From assembly GCF_021283545.2 (NCBI RefSeq), contig NZ_CP128540.1:1151501-1215500 (forward strand): a DNA stretch of 64,000 nt. Reading direction: 5' to 3'. Of the stretch, positions 9,486 to 19,447 are shown one piece after another. The stretch comes from Pseudomonas alloputida. GTDB lineage: Bacteria > Pseudomonadota > Gammaproteobacteria > Pseudomonadales > Pseudomonadaceae. Below the pieces are notes generated by a model. That model searched no databases. It worked only from the letters and a program-made list of their open reading frames with translations, and was not told the origin of the DNA. A program made the translations under genes and the position numbers. Position 1 is the stretch's first letter; each line of letters begins with the position of its first letter.

Positions 9486-10994
9486 TTATGGTTTCCCGGG
9501 TATTCCATATTTACGCAGCCTCTGCGCGATAGCCGTGTGCGAAGTTTGCAAGCGCCCGGCCAGTTGCCGTGTTGACGGGTAGCTGGCGTATAAGCGCTGT
9601 AACAGTTCGCGCTCGAAATCACCTACAGCCTGTTCCAGGCTGGCCACTTCGCCGTCTTGCCCGCGTGCCACCGAGGTGCCGGCGATATCCAGGTCGCCGA
9701 TATCCACCAGGTTGCCCTCGCAGATAGCCGCGGCGCGGAAGATCACGTTCTGCAACTGGCGCACATTGCCCGGCCAAGGGTTGGCCAGCAGTGCCGAATG
9801 GGTGGAGGGGGTCAGCCGACAGGCTGGGCGCTGGATCTGCGTGCACGCCTGCTGCATGAAGAAGTGCGCCAGCATCAGGATGTCCTGGCCACGGTCGCGA
9901 AGCGGCGGTACCTCCAGGTTAAGCACGTTCAGACGGTAGAACAGGTCTTCGCGAAAGCTGCCTTCGGCGACCATGCGCTCCAGATCGCGGTGGGTGGCGC
10001 TGATGATGCGCACATCCACCTTCACTTCACGGTCGCCACCCACCCGGCGGAAGCTGCCATCGCTGAGAAAACGCAGCAGCTTGGCCTGCAGGTAGGGCGA
10101 CATTTCACCAATTTCATCGAGGAACACGGTGCCCTGGTTGGCCAGTTCCATCAGCCCAGGCTTGCCACCGCGTTGCGCGCCGGTAAAGGCCCCGGGCGCG
10201 TAGCCGAACAGCTCGCTTTCGGCCAGGCTCTCGGGCAGCGCGGCGCAGTTCAGGGCCAGGAACGGGGCCGCATGGCGGCTGCTGACGGCATGGCAGGCGC
10301 GGGCTACCAGTTCTTTACCGGTGCCGGTCTCGCCATGCACCAGCAGCGGTGCATCGAGCGCAGCCACGCGTAAGGCGCGGGCCTTGAGGGTGCGGATGGC
10401 CGGCGACTCGCCCAGCAAGGCATCGAAGCCTTCGGCGTGGTCGTGGTGCAGGGCCGACAGGCGTTCGCCCATACGCGAAGGTGGGTACAGCGTCAGCAGG
10501 CCACCGGCGTTGGTAATCGGCATGGCGTCCAGCAGCAGGCTATGGCCGTTCAGCTGCATTTCGCGCATGGGCAGGTGGAAGTTGTTGTCCAGCAGCGCCT
10601 GCAGCAGCGCGGGGTCGCCAAACAGCTCACCCACCGAGCGGCCGGCAGATTCGCGGCCGCACAGTTCGATCAGCGCCGGGTTGGCCAACAGCACCAGGCC
10701 TGCACTATCTACCGCCAGCACCGGGTCGCTCATGGCGGCCAGCAGGGCATCGAGTTGCAGGTGGCGGCGCTGGCCGGGGAGGATGTCGACCACGTCCACC
10801 GATTGCACGCCGTGTACTTCGAACAGCGCGTCGTGCAGTTCTTCAAGTACGGCGGGGCTGAGGGTGGGGGCGTCGATGTAGACGTTCGGCGGGACCATCT
10901 CCACGGCGTCCAGGTTGAGGTTGCGGGCACCGAGCAGGGCGAGGACTTCCTGGGTGATGCCGACGCGGTCGATGAAGCTGACGTGGATGCGCAT
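9486..10994 (-). CDS. TyrR-like sigma-54-dependent activator, candidate GcsR
   Basis: A 502-residue enhancer-binding protein. Domains in order: ACT (about 1-70), PAS (about 78-140), AAA+ ATPase (about 190-420) with Walker A GETGTGKE, the sigma-54 contact loop GAFTGA, and a C-terminal TyrR-type helix-turn-helix (TRQLAGRLQTSHTAIAQRLRKYG). This is the architecture of both PhhR/TyrR (aromatic amino acids) and GcsR (glycine). Because gcvH nearby has a sigma-54 promoter and a GcsR-like site, GcsR is the better guess here. Unlike E. coli TyrR, the GAFTGA loop is intact, so it should activate sigma-54 promoters. Function is inferred, family is sure. Confidence 0.88.
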   Translation of the reverse strand: MRIHVSFIDRVGITQEVLALLGARNLNLDAVEMVPPNVYIDAPTLSPAVLEELHDALFEVHGVQSVDVVDILPGQRRHLQLDALLAAMSDPVLAVDSAGLVLLANPALIELCGRESAGRSVGELFGDPALLQALLDNNFHLPMREMQLNGHSLLLDAMPITNAGGLLTLYPPSRMGERLSALHHDHAEGFDALLGESPAIRTLKARALRVAALDAPLLVHGETGTGKELVARACHAVSSRHAAPFLALNCAALPESLAESELFGYAPGAFTGAQRGGKPGLMELANQGTVFLDEIGEMSPYLQAKLLRFLSDGSFRRVGGDREVKVDVRIISATHRDLERMVAEGSFREDLFYRLNVLNLEVPPLRDRGQDILMLAHFFMQQACTQIQRPACRLTPSTHSALLANPWPGNVRQLQNVIFRAAAICEGNLVDIGDLDIAGTSVARGQDGEVASLEQAVGDFERELLQRLYASYPSTRQLAGRLQTSHTAIAQRLRKYGIPGKP

Positions 10995-11068
10995 GGGGTT
11001 CGAACAGTTGGCAATGGAGGCCGCCAGTATGCCCTGAGACGGGGGTCAGGCCCAAGGTTGGCGGTGGC

Positions 11069-11133
11069 GCATTCGCGGGCGCGCCCGCTCCCACAGGCTT
11101 GCTGCTGTAGGGGCGGGCTTGCTCGCGAAAAGG
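11069..11133. repeat. REP pair
   Basis: Two oppositely oriented REP copies (cores TTCGCGGGCGCGCCCGC and GGGCGGGCTTGCTCGCGAA) sit between the TyrR-like gene start and the DUF5064 gene stop. The second abuts the stop codon. Confidence 0.8.
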
Positions 11134-11134
11134 G

Positions 11135-11503
11135 TCACTCCAGATGTTCAGGTTTGATCGGGTCGCCCGATTTCACATCGAGCTTTTCGCGAATGTCCGC
11201 GAACATATGGTCATAGAGCTTGTGCGGCGAACTCAGGGTCTCGAATTTCTTCGGCGGCGCCAGATATGACTGCGCCTTGCGGGTCAGTAGCATGAGGAAG
11301 CTGGGCAAGACCTGGTCCTTGGCCAGGAAGAACTTTTCTTCCACCGGCTTGCCTTCGATGCTGCCATGCATGTGAAACTGAATACCTCTGCCTTCCTTGG
11401 GGTCCGCCACGGCCTCGTACTCGATGTTCAGGTCATAGCTGTGGTCGGCGTTGTTCAGCGCAGTGCGCTCGATGTGTACATGACCGGAGTGATACTGGGC
11501 CAT
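11135..11503 (-). CDS. DUF5064 family protein, arginine deiminase cluster member
   Basis: A 122-residue soluble protein of unknown function, rich in charged residues, with no signal peptide or membrane segment. It matches the DUF5064 family found in pseudomonads behind arcC. The start is ATG 11501-11503 with AAAGGAG upstream; a longer frame would add 20 residues across that ribosome binding site and is rejected. It is 56 nt downstream of arcC and is probably the last gene of the arcDABC transcript. No catalytic motif is recognisable. Confidence 0.75.
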   Translation of the reverse strand: MAQYHSGHVHIERTALNNADHSYDLNIEYEAVADPKEGRGIQFHMHGSIEGKPVEEKFFLAKDQVLPSFLMLLTRKAQSYLAPPKKFETLSSPHKLYDHMFADIREKLDVKSGDPIKPEHLE

Positions 11504-11559
11504 GGCTATCTCCTTTGGAAGGTCGAAAATGGCGGGCCGCGTAAGCCCGCCGACTGCAT

Positions 11560-12489
11560 TCAACGGTAGCTGATCCCCGGCTTCTCGGTGGAAACCCGAG
11601 TGCCGGCTTTGCCTTTGACGATGTCTTCGATGTTCTCCAGCGAACTGATCACCGCCACCTTGCCGGTGTTGCGGGCAAAGTCGCAGGCGGCCTGCACCTT
11701 CGGCCCCATGGAGCCGGCGGCAAACCCCAGCGTTTCCAACGCGTCCGGGTGGGCCTGGGCGATGGCCTTCCGCGTCGGCTTGCCCCAGTCAATGTAGGCT
11801 GCATCGACGTCGGTGGCGATAATCAGAAGGTCGGCTTCCAATTGCTCGGCCAGCAGCGCCGAGCACAGGTCTTTGTCGATCACCGCCTCGATGCCTTTGA
11901 GCTTGCGGTTTTCATCGTACATGGTGGGGATGCCGCCACCGCCTGCGCAAATCACGATGCTGCTTTTTTCCAGCAGCCACTTGATCGGGCGAATTTCGAA
12001 GATGCGCTTGGGTTTCGGGCTGGCTACCACGCGGCGGTACTTGTCGCCGTCGGCCTTGACCACCCAGCCCTTTTCCTTGGCCAGGCGCTCGGCCTCTTCC
12101 TTGCTGTAGACCGGGCCGATGAACTTGGTCGGGTCCTTGAAGGCAGGGTCGTTGGCGTCCACTTCCACTTGGGTGAGCAAGGTGGCGAACGGCACCTCGA
12201 AGGCCAGCAGGTTGCCCAGTTCCTGTTCGATCATGTAACCGATCATGCCCTCGGTCTCGGCACCCAGCACGTCCAGCGGGTAGGCCTCGTCTGGCTTGTA
12301 CGACAGGGCCTGAAGCGACAGCAGACCCACTTGCGGGCCGTTGCCGTGGGCGATGACCAGCTCGTTGCCAGGGTGAATCTTGGCGATCTGTTCGGTGGCG
12401 GTGCGGATATTGGCGCGCTGGTTGTCAGCGGTCATGGGCTCGCCGCGACGAAGCAGGGCGTTGCCGCCCAATGCAACAACGATACGCAT
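11560..12489 (-). CDS. arcC: Carbamate kinase
   Basis: A 309-residue enzyme of the amino acid kinase family. It makes ATP from carbamoyl phosphate in the last step of the arginine deiminase pathway. The N-terminal phosphate-binding segment [14 protein letters not shown], the HGNGPQVG motif and the ICAGGGGIP segment are typical of ArcC. Length is normal for the family. It follows the ornithine carbamoyltransferase gene after a REP pair, which may lower or separate its expression from the upstream arc genes. Confidence 0.96.
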   Translation of the reverse strand: MRIVVALGGNALLRRGEPMTADNQRANIRTATEQIAKIHPGNELVIAHGNGPQVGLLSLQALSYKPDEAYPLDVLGAETEGMIGYMIEQELGNLLAFEVPFATLLTQVEVDANDPAFKDPTKFIGPVYSKEEAERLAKEKGWVVKADGDKYRRVVASPKPKRIFEIRPIKWLLEKSSIVICAGGGGIPTMYDENRKLKGIEAVIDKDLCSALLAEQLEADLLIIATDVDAAYIDWGKPTRKAIAQAHPDALETLGFAAGSMGPKVQAACDFARNTGKVAVISSLENIEDIVKGKAGTRVSTEKPGISYR

Positions 12490-12550
12490 GTGGAATGTCC
12501 TTTAGCGAAAGAATGAATGGACTGTCGCTGCACGGAAGCTGCGGAGTTCG

Positions 12551-12640
12551 CTGTGGGAGCGGGCATGCCCGCGAAGAGGCCAGACCTGACATCATCGATG
12601 ATGCGGCTGACGCCTTCGCGGGCACGCCCGCTCCCACAGG
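12551..12640. repeat. REP pair between arcB and arcC
   Basis: Two inverted REP copies (GGAGCGGGCATGCCCGCGAA and TTCGCGGGCACGCCCGCTCC) with outer arms CTGTGGGAG and CTCCCACAG lie in the gap between the carbamoyltransferase stop and the arcC start. ATCATCGATGAT in between forms a further small palindrome. Confidence 0.85.
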
Positions 12641-12653
12641 GACTGCGGGCTAC

Positions 12654-13664
12654 TTATAGATCAGCCAGGGTCGATACCAGGATCGCCTTGATCGTGTGCA
12701 TGCGGTTTTCCGCCTGCTCGAAGGCGATGCACGCTGGCGACTCGAACACGTCATCGGTCACTTCGATGCCGTTGGCCAGGTCCGGGTATTGTTCGGCGAT
12801 CTGCTTGCCTACCTTGGTTTCGGAGTTGTGGAATGCCGGCAGGCAGTGCATGAACTTGGTCCGTGGGTTACCGGTGGACTTCATCAGTTCGGCATTCACC
12901 TGATAAGGCTTGAGCTGCTTGATGCGCTCACCCCAGGCTTCGATCGGCTCGCCCATCGATACCCACACGTCGGTATGCACAAAGTCGACACCCTTGACCG
13001 CGGCTTTCGGGTCTTCGGTGAGGGTAATGCGTGCGCCGCTTTCTTCAGCGTACTGCTTGCAGCGCTCGACCAGGTCGTCATGTGGCCACAGTGCCTTGGG
13101 CGCGGCGATGCGCACATCCATGCCCAGCTTGGCGCCGATCAGCAGCAGCGAGTTGCCCATGTTGTTGCGGGCATCGCCCAGGTAGGCGTAGCTGATGTCG
13201 TGCAGCGGCTTGTCGCTGTGCTCACGCATGGTCAGCACGTCGGCGATCATCTGGGTCGGGTGGTATTCGTCGGTCAGGCCGTTGAACACCGGTACGCCGG
13301 CGAACTTGGCCAGCTCTTCGACGATTTCCTGCTTGAAGCCACGGTACTCGATGGCGTCATACATGCGCCCGAGCACACGGGCGGTGTCCTTCATGCTTTC
13401 CTTGTGGCCGATCTGCGAGGAGTTGGGGTCGATGTAGGTGACGTTGGCGCCTTGGTCATAGGCTGCGACTTCGAAGGCACAACGGGTACGGGTGGAGGTT
13501 TTTTCGAAGATCAGGGCGATGTTGTTGCCCTTCAGGTGCTGCTGCTCGGTGCCCGTGTACTTGGCGCGCTTGAGGTCGCGGGACAGGTCCAGCAGGTAGC
13601 GCAACTCACGGGTGGTGTGGTGTTCCAGGCTGAGCAAGTTGCGGTTGTGAATGTTGAACGCCAT
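12654..13664 (-). CDS. arcB: Catabolic ornithine carbamoyltransferase
   Basis: A 336-residue enzyme that phosphorolyses citrulline to ornithine and carbamoyl phosphate. The carbamoyl phosphate site STRTR (in [19 protein letters not shown], near residue 55) and the ornithine-site motif HCLPAFH (near residue 272) are present. The length and the arc context point to the catabolic enzyme, ArcB, rather than anabolic ArgF. The ATG at 13662-13664 is preceded by AAGGAGAAA; an upstream ATG would add 15 residues and span that site. It lies between arcA and arcC in the usual pseudomonad order. Confidence 0.96.
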   Translation of the reverse strand: MAFNIHNRNLLSLEHHTTRELRYLLDLSRDLKRAKYTGTEQQHLKGNNIALIFEKTSTRTRCAFEVAAYDQGANVTYIDPNSSQIGHKESMKDTARVLGRMYDAIEYRGFKQEIVEELAKFAGVPVFNGLTDEYHPTQMIADVLTMREHSDKPLHDISYAYLGDARNNMGNSLLLIGAKLGMDVRIAAPKALWPHDDLVERCKQYAEESGARITLTEDPKAAVKGVDFVHTDVWVSMGEPIEAWGERIKQLKPYQVNAELMKSTGNPRTKFMHCLPAFHNSETKVGKQIAEQYPDLANGIEVTDDVFESPACIAFEQAENRMHTIKAILVSTLADL

Positions 13665-13733
13665 GACAGTTTCTCCTTGAGTTCGGTGATGTCCCGGCCG
13701 CCACTTCATGGGTGCGGCCGGGCGTAATGGTCG

Positions 13734-14987
13734 TTAGTAGTTGATCGGGTCGCGCACGATAGGGCAGGTCATGCAGTGGCCGCCGCCACGGCCCCGGCCC
13801 AGTTCGCCGGCGCTGATGGTGATGACCTCGATGCCGGCCTTGCGCAGCAGGGTGTTGGTGTAGGTGTTGCGGTCGTAGCCAATGACCACGCCCGGCTCGA
13901 TGGCCACCACGTTGTTACCGTCATCCCACTGTTCGCGCTCGGCGGCGAAGCTGTTGCCGCCGGTCTCGACCACGCGCAGCTGCACGCCCAGTTGCTCGCC
14001 CACCACTTCGATGAACGACTTGTTGATGCGGCGTACATCCATTCCGTAAGGCTTGCTTTCGTCCGGGCGGATGATGAATGGCACAATCTCTTTCACCACT
14101 TCCGGGAAGACCGTAACCAGGTCGCGGTCGCAGAAGCTGAAGACAGTGTCCAGGTGCATGGCGGCGCGGGACTTTGGCAGGCCGGCGACGATCACTTCCT
14201 TGACGGCGCCCTTGGCAAACAGGTTTTGCGCGAGCTGGCCGATGGCCTGGCGCGAGGTGCGCTCACCCATACCGATGAGCACGATGCCATTGCCGATCGG
14301 CATCACATCACCGCCTTCGAGCGTGGCATTGCCATGGTCCTTGTCCGGGTCGCCATACCACACCTGGAAGTCGGCCTCGGTGAACTCCTTGTGGAACTTG
14401 TAGATGGCGGTGGTCAAAAGCGTTTCCTGGCGACGCGCCGGCCAGTACATCGGGTTCAACGTCACGCCGCCGTAGATCCAGCAGGTGGTGTCGCGCGTGA
14501 ACTGGGTGTTGGGCAGTGGTGGCAGGATGAAGCTGGAGTGGCCCAGGTAGTCGTTGTACATCTTCACGACATCGGCGCCTTCGCTTTGCGGCAGGTCCTG
14601 GCCCGCCACGCCGCCGATCAGGAATTCGGCCAGGTGGCGTGGCTCCAGGCCTTCGAGCCAGCTACGCACTTCGTTGGTCAGGCCTACGCCGACGGTGTCA
14701 GGGGTGATCTTGCGGTCGAGGATCCACTTGAGCGCCTCTTTGTTCTGCACGATATCGGTCAGCAGGTTGTGCATCTCCAGCACATCCACGCCACGCTCGC
14801 GCATCTTGGTGACGAAGTCGAAATGGTCACGCTTGGCCTGGTCGACCCAGATCACGTCGTCGAACAGCAGTTCGTCACAGTTGCTCGGCGTCAGGCGCTT
14901 GTGCGCCAGGCCCGGGGCGCAAACCATCACTTTGCGCAGTTTGCCGGCTTCGGAGTGGACACCGTACTTCTGTTTTTCAGCGGACAT
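13734..14987 (-). CDS. arcA: Arginine deiminase
   Basis: A 417-residue enzyme converting arginine to citrulline and ammonia. The catalytic cysteine lies in [15 protein letters not shown] at the extreme C-terminus, and the [12 protein letters not shown] segment with the catalytic histidine is near residue 278. Both are family hallmarks and the length is standard. ATG 14985-14987 has a GGAGGAATG sequence upstream. The gene follows arcD after 33 nt and precedes arcB after about 70 nt, so arcDABC is one operon. It makes ATP from arginine when oxygen is scarce. Confidence 0.97.
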   Translation of the reverse strand: MSAEKQKYGVHSEAGKLRKVMVCAPGLAHKRLTPSNCDELLFDDVIWVDQAKRDHFDFVTKMRERGVDVLEMHNLLTDIVQNKEALKWILDRKITPDTVGVGLTNEVRSWLEGLEPRHLAEFLIGGVAGQDLPQSEGADVVKMYNDYLGHSSFILPPLPNTQFTRDTTCWIYGGVTLNPMYWPARRQETLLTTAIYKFHKEFTEADFQVWYGDPDKDHGNATLEGGDVMPIGNGIVLIGMGERTSRQAIGQLAQNLFAKGAVKEVIVAGLPKSRAAMHLDTVFSFCDRDLVTVFPEVVKEIVPFIIRPDESKPYGMDVRRINKSFIEVVGEQLGVQLRVVETGGNSFAAEREQWDDGNNVVAIEPGVVIGYDRNTYTNTLLRKAGIEVITISAGELGRGRGGGHCMTCPIVRDPINY

Positions 14988-15020
14988 GGTTTCATTCCTC
15001 CAATTGATCGAAGACGTGGG

Positions 15021-16448
15021 TCAAAGGGTCAGGAAGCCGTCATACAGGCCATAGGCTGCCACCAGGGCGCCAATGACCACGGCTGCGAAGATCAGTTTTT
15101 CCACGTTGGTGAAGACCGGTTTGCCCACCTCACGCTTGGCCTTGGCGAACAGGATGGCGCCAGGTGCGTAGAGCAGGGCAGAGAGCAGCAGGTATTTCAC
15201 GCCGCCGGCGTACAGCAGCCAGATGGCGTACAACAGGGCGATGCCACCGATGATCAGGTCCTTCTTGCGTTCGGCCAGGGCTTGTTCGTAGGTTTCGCTG
15301 CGCAGTGCCAGCAGGAACGCATAGGCTGCCGACCACAGGTAGGGCACCAGGATCATCGAGGTGGCGAGGTAGATCAGAGACAGGTAGGTGCTGCTTGAGA
15401 ACAGCGTGATGACCAGAAAGATCTGCACCATGGCGTTGGTCAGCCACAGGGCGTTGGCCGGTACCTGTTTGGCGTTCTCGCGGCGCAGGAACTCCGGCAT
15501 GGTGTGGTCCTTGGCTGCGGCGAACATGATCTCGGCGCACAGCAGCACCCACGACAGCAGCGCCCCGAGCAGCGAGATGACCATGCCGACGCTGATCAGC
15601 ACCGCCCCCCAGTGGCCGACCACATGCTCCAGCACGGCAGCCATCGACGGGTTCTGCAGCTTGGCCAGTTCCGGCTGAGTCATGATGCCCAGCGACAGCA
15701 CGTTGACCAACACCAGGAACAGCAGCACGGTCACGAAGCCGATCACCGTTGCCTTGCCCACGTCGGTGCGTTTTTCCGCCCGCGCCGAGAAGATGCTCGC
15801 GCCCTCGATGCCGATGAACACCCACACGGTGACCAGCATCATGTTGCGCACCTGGTTCATGACACTGCCAAGCTCTGGCGTGCCCATGGCCCAGATATCG
15901 GCGGTGAAGATGTCGAGCCTGAAGGCGAACAGGCAGATCAGGGCGAACAGCACCAGCGGCACCACTTTGGCCACAGTGGTGACCAAGTTGATGAAGGCGG
16001 CTTCCTTGATGCCGCGCAGTACCAGGAAGTGCACCGCCCACAACAGGATCGACGCGCCAATTATGGCGGCTGGGGTGTTGCCTTCACCGAAGATCGGGAA
16101 GAAGTAGCCCAGGGTGCTGAACAGCAGCACGAAGTAGCCGACGTTGCCCAGCCAGGCACTGATCCAGTAGCCCCAGGCTGAGGAAAAGCCCATATAGTCG
16201 CCGAAGCCAGCCTTGGCATACGCATACACCCCACCATCCAGGTCGGGCTTGCGGTTGGCCAGGGTCTGGAACACGAAGGCCAGGGTCAGCATGCCGACTG
16301 CGGTGATCGCCCAGCCGATCAGTACGGCCCCAACCCCTGCGCTGGCGGCCATGTTTTGTGGCAGCGAGAAGATACCGCCGCCAATCATCGAGCCGACGAC
16401 AAGTGCAACTAACGCGCCGAGCTTTAGTTTTCCGGATGAATCAGACAT
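15021..16448 (-). CDS. arcD: Arginine/ornithine antiporter (first copy)
   Basis: A 475-residue APC-superfamily carrier exchanging external arginine for ornithine. The N-terminal segment VGSMIGGGIFSLPQNMAA is the substrate-binding unwound helix of APC antiporters. About twelve to thirteen membrane spans are visible. It is the first gene of arcDABC. An ANR-type dyad lies upstream at 16509-16522, consistent with low-oxygen induction. A second, very similar 475-residue copy is encoded divergently at 16885-18312. Confidence 0.95.
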   Translation of the reverse strand: MSDSSGKLKLGALVALVVGSMIGGGIFSLPQNMAASAGVGAVLIGWAITAVGMLTLAFVFQTLANRKPDLDGGVYAYAKAGFGDYMGFSSAWGYWISAWLGNVGYFVLLFSTLGYFFPIFGEGNTPAAIIGASILLWAVHFLVLRGIKEAAFINLVTTVAKVVPLVLFALICLFAFRLDIFTADIWAMGTPELGSVMNQVRNMMLVTVWVFIGIEGASIFSARAEKRTDVGKATVIGFVTVLLFLVLVNVLSLGIMTQPELAKLQNPSMAAVLEHVVGHWGAVLISVGMVISLLGALLSWVLLCAEIMFAAAKDHTMPEFLRRENAKQVPANALWLTNAMVQIFLVITLFSSSTYLSLIYLATSMILVPYLWSAAYAFLLALRSETYEQALAERKKDLIIGGIALLYAIWLLYAGGVKYLLLSALLYAPGAILFAKAKREVGKPVFTNVEKLIFAAVVIGALVAAYGLYDGFLTL

Positions 16449-16884
16449 TTAACAACTCCTGCCAGGAGAAAGTTGACGACAGAATAGATCCGACGCCTTT
16501 GCCTTGAGCTGACTTATGTCAGTTTAAGGCGCCGTGAAGGTAGGAAATTTCCTTCACGGGTGCTCCTGGAGAGTGCCGACAGCTTGAGCTGCAGGCCTTG
16601 CGTACTGGCACCTCCATGTCCTTCTAGAGCAAACGCTCTGTTCAGCCTGCGATGCTTGAAACTAGCTGCTTTTGCCGCTTTCGCAAATTTTCCACAAGAA
16701 TTTCGAGTTTTATCCGTTTCTTTTCTAGTTGCCGGACTGCTGCTAGTTTTGAGAGAGCAGGCACATAGACAAAGCAGTTATGAGTGATATAGGTTGAACG
16801 CACAGCTTTAGTATAAGTAACGATATTCATATAGCCCGCAAGGCTGTTTCAAACGCATGACAGGGCTCGAAGAAAGGGAGGCTC
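16449..16884. other. Divergent intergenic region between the two arcD genes
   Basis: This 436-nt gene-free stretch is AT-richer than its surroundings. Its left part has the ANR-type dyad at 16509-16522. The right part, leading into the second arcD, has an A/T-rich block with TATAAG near 16813 that could be a -10 box. No convincing ANR site was found for the rightward gene. Short open frames here have no recognisable product. Confidence 0.6.
16509..16522 (-). promoter_or_regulatory. anr box: ANR/FNR-type site upstream of arcD
   Basis: The minus strand reads CTGAC-ATAA-GTCAG, an inverted repeat close to the ANR consensus TTGAT-N4-ATCAA (it keeps TGA and TCA with a 4-nt gap). It is 61 nt upstream of the arcD start codon. 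Anaerobic control of arcDABC by ANR is well established in pseudomonads. Confidence 0.6.
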
Positions 16885-18312
16885 ATGAGCGAACCGGGAC
16901 AGAAGCTGCGCCTGGGCGCGCTGATCGCGCTGGTGGTCGGGTCGATGATTGGCGGCGGGATCTTCTCGCTGCCGCAGAACATGGCCGCGCGTGCTGATGT
17001 GGGCGCAGTGCTGATCGGCTGGGGGATCACCGCGGTCGGCATGTTGGCCCTGGCCTTCGTGTTCCAGACCCTGGCCAACCGCAAGCCGGAACTGGACTCG
17101 GGGGTATATGCCTACGCCAAGGCCGGCTTTGGCGAGTACATGGGCTTTTCCTCGGCCTGGGGCTACTGGATCAGCGCCTGGCTGGGCAACGTCGGCTATT
17201 TCGTGCTGCTGTTCAGCACCCTGGGCTTCTACTTCCCGGTGTTCGGCGAAGGCAACACACCCATCGCCATCGGTTGTGCATCGCTGCTGCTGTGGTCGGT
17301 ACATTTTCTGGTGCTGCGCGGTATCAAGGAGGCGGCCTTCATCAACCAGGTCACCACCGTCGCCAAAGTGGTGCCTTTGCTGATTTTCGTGGTGATCGCT
17401 GCATTCGCCTTCCGCGCCGATATCTTCACCCGGGATATCTGGGGCTTGAGCAACCCACAATTCGGCAGCGTGCTGGAGCAGGTGCGCAACATGATGCTGG
17501 TGACCGTGTTCGTGTTCATCGGCATCGAGGGCGCCAGTGTGTATTCCGGGCGCGCCCAGCGTCGGTCAGACGTGGGCAAGGCCACGGTCATCGGTTTTCT
17601 GGGTGTGCTGGCGCTGCTGGTGCTGGTCAACGTGTTGTCGCTGGGCATCATGACCCAACCGGAACTGGCCGGGCTGCAGAACCCCTCGCTGGCCTCGGTG
17701 CTGGAGCATATCGTCGGCCCCTGGGGCGCCTTGCTGATCAGCCTCGGCCTGGCGGTCTCGCTGCTTGGCGCCTTGCTTTCATGGGCGCTGCTGTGTGCCG
17801 AAATCCTTTACGCCACGGCGCGGGACAAGACCATGCCGCGCTTTCTGGCCAAGGAAAACGCCAACCATGTGCCGGCTAACGCCCTGTGGCTGACCAACTG
17901 CATGATTCAGGGTTTCCTGCTGATTACGCTGTTCTCCGCCGGTACGTACACCAGTCTGATCTACCTGGCCTCGTCAATGATCCTGGTGCCCTACCTGTGG
18001 TCTGCGGCCTATGCCGTGCTGCTGGCGATGCGCGCAGAAACCTATGCCGGGCAGCCGAGGTTGCGGCGCAAGGACTTGCTGGTGGCGCTGGTTGCCCTGC
18101 TGTATGCCGTGTGGCTGCTGTATGCCGGCGGGCTCAAGTACCTGCTGCTTTCGGCGCTGCTGTACGCCCCCGGCGTCATCTTGTTCGCGAGGGCCAAGCA
18201 TGAGCAGGGGCAGACGTTGTTCACGGCCTGGGAAAAGCTGATTTTCGCCGCCGTGCTGGTGGGTGCCGCGCTGGCGGCCTACGCCTTGTATTCAGGGCTG
18301 CTGAGCTTGTGA
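16885..18312 (+). CDS. Arginine/ornithine antiporter paralogue (second arcD)
   Basis: A 475-residue APC-family antiporter, the same length as arcD and near-identical in large parts (for example VGSMIGGGIFSLPQNMAA and FQTLANRKPELDSGVYAYAKAGFG). Differences are spread out, so it looks like an old duplication rather than a recent one. It is transcribed away from arcDABC and lacks a clear ANR site, so it may serve aerobic uptake or a different amino acid pair. The ATG at 16885 has AGAAAGGGAGG upstream. Its 3' end overlaps the convergent DUF454 gene by 21 nt. Confidence 0.92.
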   Translation: MSEPGQKLRLGALIALVVGSMIGGGIFSLPQNMAARADVGAVLIGWGITAVGMLALAFVFQTLANRKPELDSGVYAYAKAGFGEYMGFSSAWGYWISAWLGNVGYFVLLFSTLGFYFPVFGEGNTPIAIGCASLLLWSVHFLVLRGIKEAAFINQVTTVAKVVPLLIFVVIAAFAFRADIFTRDIWGLSNPQFGSVLEQVRNMMLVTVFVFIGIEGASVYSGRAQRRSDVGKATVIGFLGVLALLVLVNVLSLGIMTQPELAGLQNPSLASVLEHIVGPWGALLISLGLAVSLLGALLSWALLCAEILYATARDKTMPRFLAKENANHVPANALWLTNCMIQGFLLITLFSAGTYTSLIYLASSMILVPYLWSAAYAVLLAMRAETYAGQPRLRRKDLLVALVALLYAVWLLYAGGLKYLLLSALLYAPGVILFARAKHEQGQTLFTAWEKLIFAAVLVGAALAAYALYSGLLSL

Positions 18313-18705
18313 CGGGGCAGGGCAGGCATGTTCCGGGCGTGACCAGATCCACAGGTTGCCCAGGGTCATGCCGGCGATTGCCAGGAATACCGGCCAGTGA
18401 TGTTCCAGAAAGGTCAGCATCAGGCCCGCGCACAGCAGCATGCTGATGGTTGCGCTGACCTTGGCCCGGCGCTGGATCACCTTGCCGTTGCGCCAGTTAT
18501 GCAGAATTGGCCCGAACAGCCGGTGGTTCTCCAGCCATGCCGACAGGCGCGGTGAACTGCGTGTGGCGGCCCAGGCGGCCAGCAGGATGAACTCGGTGGT
18601 CGGCAAGCCGGGAATCACAATGGCGACCAGGCCCACCCCGAGGCTCACGTAGGCCAGGATTCCATACGACAGGCGGGCGAGTTTCGAGCGGGCTGGTAGG
18701 GTCAT
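18292..18705 (-). CDS. DUF454 (YbaN-like) inner membrane protein
   Basis: A 137-residue membrane protein of the DUF454/YbaN family. The N-terminal double helix (YGILAYVSLGVGLVAIVIPGLPTTEFILLAAWAA) with the PGLPTTEF motif is the family signature, followed by a conserved RLSAWLENHRLFGPILHNWR loop and two more membrane spans. Its function is unknown. It overlaps the convergent arcD paralogue by 21 nt. In pseudomonads it is often next to the heme oxygenase gene, as here, but it has about 50 nt to spare from that gene's stop and a link is only suggestive. Confidence 0.85.
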   Translation of the reverse strand: MTLPARSKLARLSYGILAYVSLGVGLVAIVIPGLPTTEFILLAAWAATRSSPRLSAWLENHRLFGPILHNWRNGKVIQRRAKVSATISMLLCAGLMLTFLEHHWPVFLAIAGMTLGNLWIWSRPEHACPAPSQAQQP

Positions 18706-18759
18706 GTTCTCACTGCATAAAACGGTTCGGCCACCGGAGGGGTGGCCGGCTACGGCGTA

Positions 18760-19353
18760 TCAGACCAGCGCGGCATCCGCAGCGTAGGCGTGCTTGAGCA
18801 ACTGGGTGAAGCGCTCGAAGGCGGCCACTGCACCGCGTTCGGCAGCCGCTTCCTCTTCAGGCGAGAGCGCCAGGCCATCGAGGATGCGGGTGAACTGCTT
18901 CCAGCCTTCGGCACGGCCACCGGCGGGCTCCCCCAGGTGACGGGCGCCGAAGCTGTCGGACAGTTCCAGGGCCACGGCACGCTTGATCAGAAACGCAGCG
19001 CCCAGTTTGGAGCCTTCGGAGACGAAGATCCAGCCCATTGCCTCGCCCAGGCTCGGCTTGCCCACGGCACCCGGTACGGCGGCCGGTACTTCGGTGTCGA
19101 GGTCGGCAAGGTCAAGGCGGGCCTGCTCGGCACGGCAGCGCTCAGCCAGATCAGGGACGATTGCGATCAGCTGAGGGTCGTTGTACAGGGCCTGCAGCTC
19201 GGACTGGAATAGGTACTGTGCGACGACGAAGCGGGCGAAACTTTCGCGGCTGTCGAAAGGCGCGTGGGATTTCACCAGGGCATCCAGCTCGGCGTGCGGG
19301 GCGTGGGTGATCTGGTTCAGGCGCTGGGAGCGCAGGGCTGGGCGGTCGGTCAT
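18760..19353 (-). CDS. hemO: Biliverdin-producing heme oxygenase (HemO/PigA type)
   Basis: A 197-residue soluble enzyme that opens heme to release iron. It matches the pseudomonad HemO/PigA type: LRSQRLNQITHAPHAELDALV with the proximal histidine in the first 25 residues, FARFVVAQYLFQSELQALY, and the distal helix GWIFVSEGSKLGAAFL. A longer reading frame would add 51 residues of no similarity and run through a REP-like hairpin, so ATG 19351-19353 with AAGGACTCC upstream is chosen. It lies downstream of the TonB receptor, across a terminator, and completes a heme iron acquisition unit. Confidence 0.93.
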   Translation of the reverse strand: MTDRPALRSQRLNQITHAPHAELDALVKSHAPFDSRESFARFVVAQYLFQSELQALYNDPQLIAIVPDLAERCRAEQARLDLADLDTEVPAAVPGAVGKPSLGEAMGWIFVSEGSKLGAAFLIKRAVALELSDSFGARHLGEPAGGRAEGWKQFTRILDGLALSPEEEAAAERGAVAAFERFTQLLKHAYAADAALV

Positions 19354-19413
19354 GGGGGAGTCCTTGGAAAGAGGGCGTCTAGATACAAGACGAAACAGCG
19401 GGAGCGAGACAGT

Positions 19414-19447
19414 AAAAAAAGCCGGTATTTGCGTTGCCAGTACCGGC
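19414..19447 (-). terminator. Intrinsic terminator after the heme receptor gene
   Basis: On the minus strand GCCGGTA (19441-19447) pairs with TACCGGC (19421-19427) and is followed by seven T residues (19414-19420). It lies 46 nt after the receptor stop and before hemO, so part of the transcription should stop here. Confidence 0.75.

Noticed and set aside
16560..16830. Small overlapping open frames between the two arcD genes
   Set aside because: No ribosome site, no recognisable product, AT-rich promoter-like sequence.
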